Source: Cyanophora paradoxa
Taxonomy: Eukaryota > Glaucocystophyceae > Cyanophorales > Cyanophoraceae
Assembly (NCBI GenBank): GCA_004431415.1
Contig: QPMI01000039.1
Coordinates: 1-64,000, forward strand
Length of the DNA: 64,000 bases
Direction: 5' to 3'
Each line of letters opens with the position of its first letter. The stretch's first letter is position 1. The position numbers were made by a program, and so were the translations under genes. Of this stretch, positions 58,192 through 64,000 are shown one piece after another. The notes beneath the pieces are model-generated. The model was not told the origin of the DNA. It searched no databases and saw only the letters and a program-made list of their open reading frames with translations.

Positions 58192-59640
58192 GACAACTTG
58201 ACACTTGCAAATTGAAAGAGGGGCTACTAGGAGCAAAAAAAATTAATAAGCAGCTGATCATGAAGTCCGACGTCGACGGTCCGATGATTCTGAATCTACC
58301 GTCATGTCCGATCATGAGCTCGAGCCTAGTACTACTACCGGTACAGTACGGTAGGGCGGCCCGCGGGCGCAGCGCTTAGCCTAGTAGGAGGGTCTCCGAC
58401 GTCGACTCTCCGCCGACTCGCATCCGATGATCATATGCATTCTGATTCATACACTGTGACATGAATCAGTGATGAGTCACTGATGACTTCTGATGATACC
58501 TCGTACGCGTACTTAACGGTACCGACCGTTCCATCGGTACGTTCCAGCCGGCGCCCGGCGGTGCCGGCTGGTACCGGTATCAATCATGAATATTAATGAT
58601 GCATATGCGTTTTTCAGACTCACGACTCGCGAGTCACGAGTGACGAGTCTCAGACTCAAGAGTTTTTGTATACTAGCTAAAGACTATAGTACTACTGGTA
58701 GGAGTACTGGTACACCGTATACGTATACGTACCGCTGCCGCGCGCGTATACCGTAAAACAGAATATTAAGGTCTGCACTTTATTATTGCAAGGGGGGAAG
58801 GGGGGCTTAGGGGGCCCCCTTGCTTCCCGTTCCCTCGCTTCAGCCAAAATTTTTCTACAAGCGAGTCCCTGCGGAGCAGGAGTGGCCTTGGGTCTTGGGG
58901 CTTCAAGGCGTGAGGGTGGCAGCTCTTTGTTTTTACACGGGAACCGGCGCCCGCAACCGCGCGCGGTTACGGGGGAGGGGGGGGGAGAAACAGGGGGTCC
59001 ACTAGGCAAGGGTACACACTCAAGTGAGAGGGTACAGAATTGAGCCGCAAGGGTACAGATATCGATGCGGGGCCCAATCGGCCGCAATTGTACCGAGTAC
59101 AGGCCCCGAGGGGCCCATTGGTCGTCTCAGCTGAATGAAAACGACTTTCGGCGCTTTTTGCCAAATTGGAGGTGGTTAATAATTATCTATGAATCATTTG
59201 AATGCAATTCGCAGTAATAAGGCTCTGTCTAAATTGTTTATTTTGATAATTTTTCAACTAACGCATCAAATACTTTTAAATCCCACATCGTGGCACACTG
59301 CGACCCTGTCTCATACAAATTTGCTGGCCGGCAACGTGGCTCTCCGTTAATTCGGAAACTATTTCCTAGCGAATGGGGTGCGGTCTCTTGAAATTAATAA
59401 TTTTTAAATTTCGACTTGGAAGGCCAATGTGATTTGCGCTTTCTATTTTTTTACGGGAAAATGCTTTTCTGTGCTTTTCGACGTGCTGTTACTGCCCATT
59501 AGAGGCCTCTCATAGGAAAACGGGCCGCACCAACGTGCTCCCCAGGGTCAAAAATGGGGTAGTAGTGCTAGGGATCTAGGAGCGCATTCTGGTCCAAAAT
59601 TAATACAGCAATTGGGTTGGGAATTATGTGTTGTGTGATG
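58192..59640. other. AT-richer intergenic DNA with short palindromes
   Basis: 58,240-58,720 is dense in short palindromes and near-repeats (gatgactcatcactg-like words, gactcgcgagtcacgag, cgtatacgtatacg). 58,790-59,000 is G-rich. 59,150-59,640 is an unusually AT-rich island for this window, with no long open frame. No gene is supported. Confidence 0.6.
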
Positions 59641-60716
59641 GCGCAGCGAGGGGGGCAGCGGGCTAGGCGACAGATAGCAGTAATGGAGGTTGCATGCTAC
59701 TGAACACGATACATTAGGCGGCGTCTAGCCCCGTCACCATCGGTTTTCGACCACTGCGGGCGCGGGATTCGCGGCGCGGGATCGGCAAGACAGCTACACG
59801 AGTGCTAGGGAATCGGCGCGCATAGGTCCTTTTTGCTAGCGGATCCCCGCTGCGCGCCCGCGCGCCAAGGTCCCGCGCGCCCGCTTGCGGAGGGGGGGAC
59901 AGCGATTCCGTCATGCAGTCCGCGCTGCTAGCGCTCTGGTCGCGTTATGCATGCGCGGTACAGCGCAACGATTGCGTTGTGTACCGCTTCGGGTCCTCCG
60001 CGCTGCCGCCGCCGCGCCAGCGCCGGTTTTGGGCTGCCCAAAACCGGGGGGACAGCGTTACGAGGCACCAGCTCCAGCCACACATCGCCCGGTGTGCGAA
60101 ACGCTCGAGCGCGTCGCACTCCCCAGGCGCCGCCGCTGTATCTGGCGCCTCCATCTGGCCCCGCTCGCCGCCGCAGTACACGCCGCACATCGCGGCACAT
60201 GTACAGCTACTGCTATAGGTCCGTGGCTCACTTTGCATCGTGCTCGGTTCGCTCACCGCGGGCGATCCGGCGCGGCGCATCTGGCGGTTCGTCGCCCTCG
60301 CGCCGCCGCCGCATGTCAATGCGATCCCGTGCGCGCTCCATCACGAGCCGAAAAGCCGGCGCTGAGGTCTGCACACGCCCGCGCCGCCCCCTGCGCCGAG
60401 CGCCGACCGCGGCCTGCCCGCGCTCATTTGCGCAGGGCGATCTCCGTTACCGCGCGTGCTCTGGGGCACCTCGCCGTCGACGCATGGGACTCAATGGCTG
60501 CTGGCGTCTTGCGCAGTCAGAGCCAGGATCGCCGACGAGCTGCAGCATGCCGCCCCCATGCCCTGCGCGCGCGCGCTTCGCCACAACCACGTATCCGCGG
60601 TGCGCGGGCCAGCCGCCTTTGCCCGCTCTTTGATATTCAATCGGAGGGTCTTTTTGAGCGTGGCGTCAGCCACGCTGGACGCCGCTCGCGCAGGGATCCC
60701 GCCCCCCGCCGCCCCG
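59641..60716. other. GC-rich non-coding stretch with a 25-bp palindrome
   Basis: At about 60,022-60,046 two 12-base arms (ccggttttgggc and gcccaaaaccgg) flank a single central base. Related ggttttggg/cccaaaa ends recur at the inner edges of the inverted arms at ~61,830-61,860 and ~63,380-63,405. The long open frames here lack protein-like composition and occur on both strands. Confidence 0.6.
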
Positions 60717-61862
60717 CCAACCACGTACCCCGGTACGAGGCCCGGCCCGCGCCCCCGGCCCTGGCTCTGCCGGGCGGGGCCTTAGTGCCGCGCCCGGTGG
60801 GCCGCCGAATCGCTTGGGAGACGGCGCTGAACGCTGCTCCCGCAGGGCCCCGCCCCACACCCCGGCTCTCCGTCGCCCCGCCAACCACGTACCCCGGTAC
60901 GAGGCCCGGCCCGCGCCCCCGGCCCTGGCTCTGCCGGGCGGGGCTCTAGTGCCGCGCCCGGAGGGCCGCCGAATCGCTTGGGAGGCGGCGCTGAACGCTG
61001 CTCCCGCAGGGACCCCGCCCCCGCCTCCCGCCCCCCGCCAACCACGTACCCCGGTACGAGGCCCGGCCCGCGCCCCGGCCCTGGTTCTGCCTGGCGGGGT
61101 CCTAGAACCGCGCCCAGACGGCCGCCGAATCGCTTGGGAGACGGCGCTGAACGCTGCTTCCGCAGGGCCCCCGCCCCCGCCTCCCGCCCCCCGCCAACCA
61201 CGTACCCCGGTGCGAGGCCCGGCCCGCGCCCCCGGCCCTGGCTCTGCCAGGCGGGGCCCTAGTACCGCGCCCAGACGGCCGCCAAATCGATTTGGAGGCG
61301 GCGCTGAACGCTGCTCCCGTAGGGCCCCCGCCCCACACCCCGGCTCTCCGTCGCCCCGCCAACCACGTACCCCGGTACGAGGCCCGGCCCGCGCCCCCGG
61401 CCCTGGCGATGCCTGGAGGGGCCCTAATATCGCGCCCGTAGGGCTGCCGAATCGCTTGGGAGGCGGCGCTGAACGCTGCTCCCGCAGGGCCCCCGCCCCC
61501 CGCCCCCCGCCCCCCCGCCAACCACGTACCCCGGTACGAGGCCCGGCCCGCGCCCCCGGCCCTGGCTCTGCCGGGCGGGGCCTTAGTGCCGCGCCCGGTG
61601 GGCCGCCGAATCGCTTGGGAGGCGGCGCTGAACGCTGCTCCCGCAGGGCCCCCGCCCCACACCCCGGCTCTCCGTCGCCCCGCCAACCACGTACCCCGGT
61701 ACGAGGCCCGGCCCCCGCCCCCGGCCCTGGCGCTGCCTGGCGGGGCCCTAGTAACGCGCCCGGAGGGCTGCCGAATCGCTTGGGAGGCGGCGCTGAACGC
61801 GGTTTCCGCAGGGACCCCGCCCCCCGCCCTGGTTTGGGCGCCCCCAAAACCGGGACTGACGC
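60717..61862 (+). repeat. Left arm of foldback-like inverted repeat, ~160-bp tandem units
   Basis: The word ccaaccacgtacc starts at 60,717, 60,881, 61,038, 61,194, 61,359, 61,518 and 61,683 (spacing 156-165 bp). Each unit also carries gccgaatcgcttgggag and ggcgctgaacgctgc. Individual units have private variants, such as ccaaatcgatttggagg (~61,282) and ctaatatcgcgcccgtag (~61,424). Confidence 0.88.
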
Positions 61863-63366
61863 TGCACGTGTGCGTGTGAGAACATAAATTGTAGTGGTCC
61901 GACGGTCGCGCTAGCACTACGGTCGGTAAATTGAATCTCGCCGAGTCGAGCTCGCCGTCGAAGTAACCAATATCGATGATCCAGGGCCCGCACGTCTTAA
62001 ATGTCAGTAGGGCCTGGCATGCGCGGGCCCCGGGCTGTCGACTCGCCGAGTCGGCGAGTTAATAATTCCTAGGTACACGCCGTGACGTGATCTTCACGCG
62101 AGTCATGATCATGATCATGATCAGTGAAAGAGCTGCCAGGCTGTACAGCCATGGCCAGCGCCTGTACAGCTGTACGTACACTGCTGCCCAGCTCATGATC
62201 AGCGGCTGATCATGATCATGACAGCTCATGATTAGCTGTACATGTTTTCAGATTTTCAAGCCTGATATCGATCATGAAGCTCACTTCAAGGCTTCAGCTG
62301 TTTCGAATTCAAGTTTTACATCATGATCAAGAACACGCGTACGTGCACTGCGGCACTAGCTATAGCTATAGTTCTCAGAGTCTGACCATTCAATGATTCA
62401 AGTGATTAATATATTGATCCGATGATGGATATCCCGGAGAGTCCGATTCAATGATTATAATCCGATGATCATGATCATGATGAAATTATTCAATGATATA
62501 TAATTAATACAATATCATGCATGCGCTATTTGGGTATTTCCCGGCATTGCAATTGCTTAAAATCGCCGCGGTATTTTGCGGCATCTCGCGCCAATCGAAT
62601 GATTCGCGGCTCTTCGCGGCATCTCGCGGCAACTCGCGGCATTCCGCGGCATCCCGCGGCATCCCGCGGCATCCCGCGGCATCCCGCGGCATCCCGCGGC
62701 ATCCCGCGGCAACTTGCGGTTTCCGCGAGAAATCGCGGCAATCCAATTATCCGCGATTTATCGCGGCAACTCGCGGCAACTCAGAACTCGCGGCAAGTTG
62801 CGGCAATCATTGAATAGGCGGCATTGAGGGATCAACGGCAGGCGTTTCATGTTCACTGAGTGAGTGATCATGATCCTGATCATGATCATGAGTAAATGAT
62901 CATGATACAAAAAATCAGCCGCCGGGCCGCTGAGCGCAGCGTTGAAGCGTTGAAGTTTGAAGCTTTAAAGCTTATTTATCACGCACTGCGGCAGTTCAAG
63001 ATCAATCAATCATTGAATATTACAAGATATCGATAATCAGATGATGATCAAGATCTAAAGCCCGCGCCGAACCCCATGGCCAGGCCTAGGCCCGGCCGCG
63101 GGCCCCTTAAGCTTGCAAGTATGTCGACATCCGACAAGTAAGCTTGCACTCATCCTTGCAATACATAGCCATCCTTGCAAGTATCATAGTATGTCAACAT
63201 ACTAGGTCGAGAGCTTGGTACAAATTAAAACCTCAATAAACATGTCGCAGTGCCACGCTTCCTGTCGCAGTTCTCGACTAATGGCTATGAAAGGCCGCTG
63301 CAGGCCGCTGCCACGCAGTGCCACGATGGCTATGAAAGGCCGCTGCATGCGCTCCGCGCGCCCGTC
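61863..63366. other. AT-rich spacer between the inverted arms
   Basis: About 1.5 kb of sharply lower GC. It is rich in GATCATGATCATG words (about 62,103-62,120, 62,210-62,222, 62,466-62,480, 62,860-62,895), ctgtac repeats and cttgcaagta words, and contains the 10-bp minisatellite. No credible gene. Confidence 0.75.
62577..62805. repeat. 10-bp minisatellite (atcccgcggc)
   Basis: Six perfect tandem copies (62,651-62,710) lie within a wider zone of diverged copies (gcggcaactc, gcggcatctc) from about 62,577 to 62,805. Confidence 0.9.
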
Positions 63367-64000
63367 ACAGCGTCAGCCCCCGGTTTTGGGGGCGCCCAAA
63401 CCAGGGCGGGGGGCGGGGTCCCTGCGGAAACCGCGTTCAGCGCCGCCTCCCAAGCGATTCGGCAGCCCTCCAGGGGGCCGTGGTTGGCGGGGGGGCGGGG
63501 AGGCGGGGGGCGGGGGCCCTGCGGAAGCAGCGTTAGCGCCGTCTCCCAAGCGATTTGGCGGCCGTCTGGGCGCGATACTAGGGCCTCGCCCGGCAGAGCC
63601 AGGGCCGGGGGCGCGGGCCGGGCCTCGTACCGGGGTACGTGGTTGGCGGGGGGGCGGGGGGCGGGGGGCGGGGGCCCTGCGGGAGCAGCGTTCAGCGCCG
63701 CCTCCCAAGCGATTCGGCAGCCCTACGGGCGCGATATTAGGGCCCCTCCAGGCATCGCCAGGGCCGGGGCGCGGGCCGGGCCTCGTACCGGGTACGTGGT
63801 TGGCGGGGCGACGGAGAGCCGGGGTGTGGGGCGGGGGCCCTACGGGAGCAGCGTTCAGCGCCGCCTCCAAATCGATTTGGCGGCCGTCTGGGCGCGGTAC
63901 TAGGGCCCCGCCTGGCAGAGCCAGGGCCGGGGGCGCGGGCCGGGCCTCGCACCGGGGTACGTGGTTGGCGGGGGGGCGGGGAGGCGGGGGGCGGGGGCCC
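63367..64000 (-). repeat. Right arm of foldback-like inverted repeat, continues past the edge
   Basis: Reverse complement of the left arm. It starts cagcgtcag then ccccggttttgggg, mirroring the inner end of the left arm. It carries the same private variants in mirrored order (ctacgggcgcgatattag near 63,723 and ccaaatcgatttgg near 63,868). One unit has lost most of its length near 63,470-63,485. Confidence 0.88.

Noticed and set aside
60022-60046. Telomere repeat (ttttggg)
   Set aside because: Single palindromic occurrences, not a tandem array; no telomeric repeat at the window edge.
59885-61887. Long frames over the right-end repeats
   Set aside because: Open on both strands because of very high GC. 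Composition is Pro/Arg/Gly and follows the 160-bp DNA repeat, not a protein pattern.

Overview
The window looks like nuclear DNA of a GC-rich, intron-dense single-celled eukaryote, most likely a microalga. Evidence: exons are about 75% GC. Introns are tiny (38-130 bp), mostly with GTGCG-type donors and CAG acceptors, and a minority appear to use GC-AG. A long gene of the TmcB/TmcC-type TPR membrane family, known to me mainly from green algae and other protists, is present. There are no bacterial operons or ribosome binding sites. The lineage cannot be fixed from sequence alone.

Region 1 (1-33,429, minus strand) is one giant coiled-coil gene whose 3' end lies beyond the left edge. About 14-16 upstream exons (26,190-33,429) encode non-repeated coiled coil. 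The last exon runs into at least 33 near-identical tandem units of ~777 bp = 259 aa = exactly 37 heptads. A 34th copy sits alone in an upstream exon. The reading frame is clean from 27,400 to ~19,900, then interrupted by single-base losses in C/G runs that become very dense toward position 1.

Region 2 (33,430-36,944) starts with a divergent intergenic spacer. It is followed by a plus-strand mitochondrial carrier gene (34,074-~35,908, about 10 exons) resembling S-adenosylmethionine carriers, then an AT-richer spacer with a G23 run and GATCATGATC words.

Region 3 (36,945-55,566, minus strand) is one ~45-exon gene. Its exons join in phase into a polytopic membrane protein of roughly 1,800-1,900 aa with a TmcB/TmcC-like TPR block, a long Ser/Pro-rich segment and four further membrane helices. 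One intron (6.5 kb) carries a compound LTR element without coding domains: four 343-371 bp LTRs, a primer-binding-like TGGGG site and an AGAG target duplication.

Region 4 (55,567-64,000) holds a possible terminal exon of a plus-strand gene, a small three-exon cysteine-containing gene with a TATA box (57,363-57,980, minus), an AT-rich stretch, and at the right edge a foldback-like structure. In the last, ~160-bp tandem repeats form a left arm and reappear inverted after a 1.5-kb spacer that contains a 10-bp minisatellite.

The genes show no obvious common pathway. The notable biology is repeat-driven: a heptad-registered giant filament protein, an intron-resident LTR array and a foldback element.
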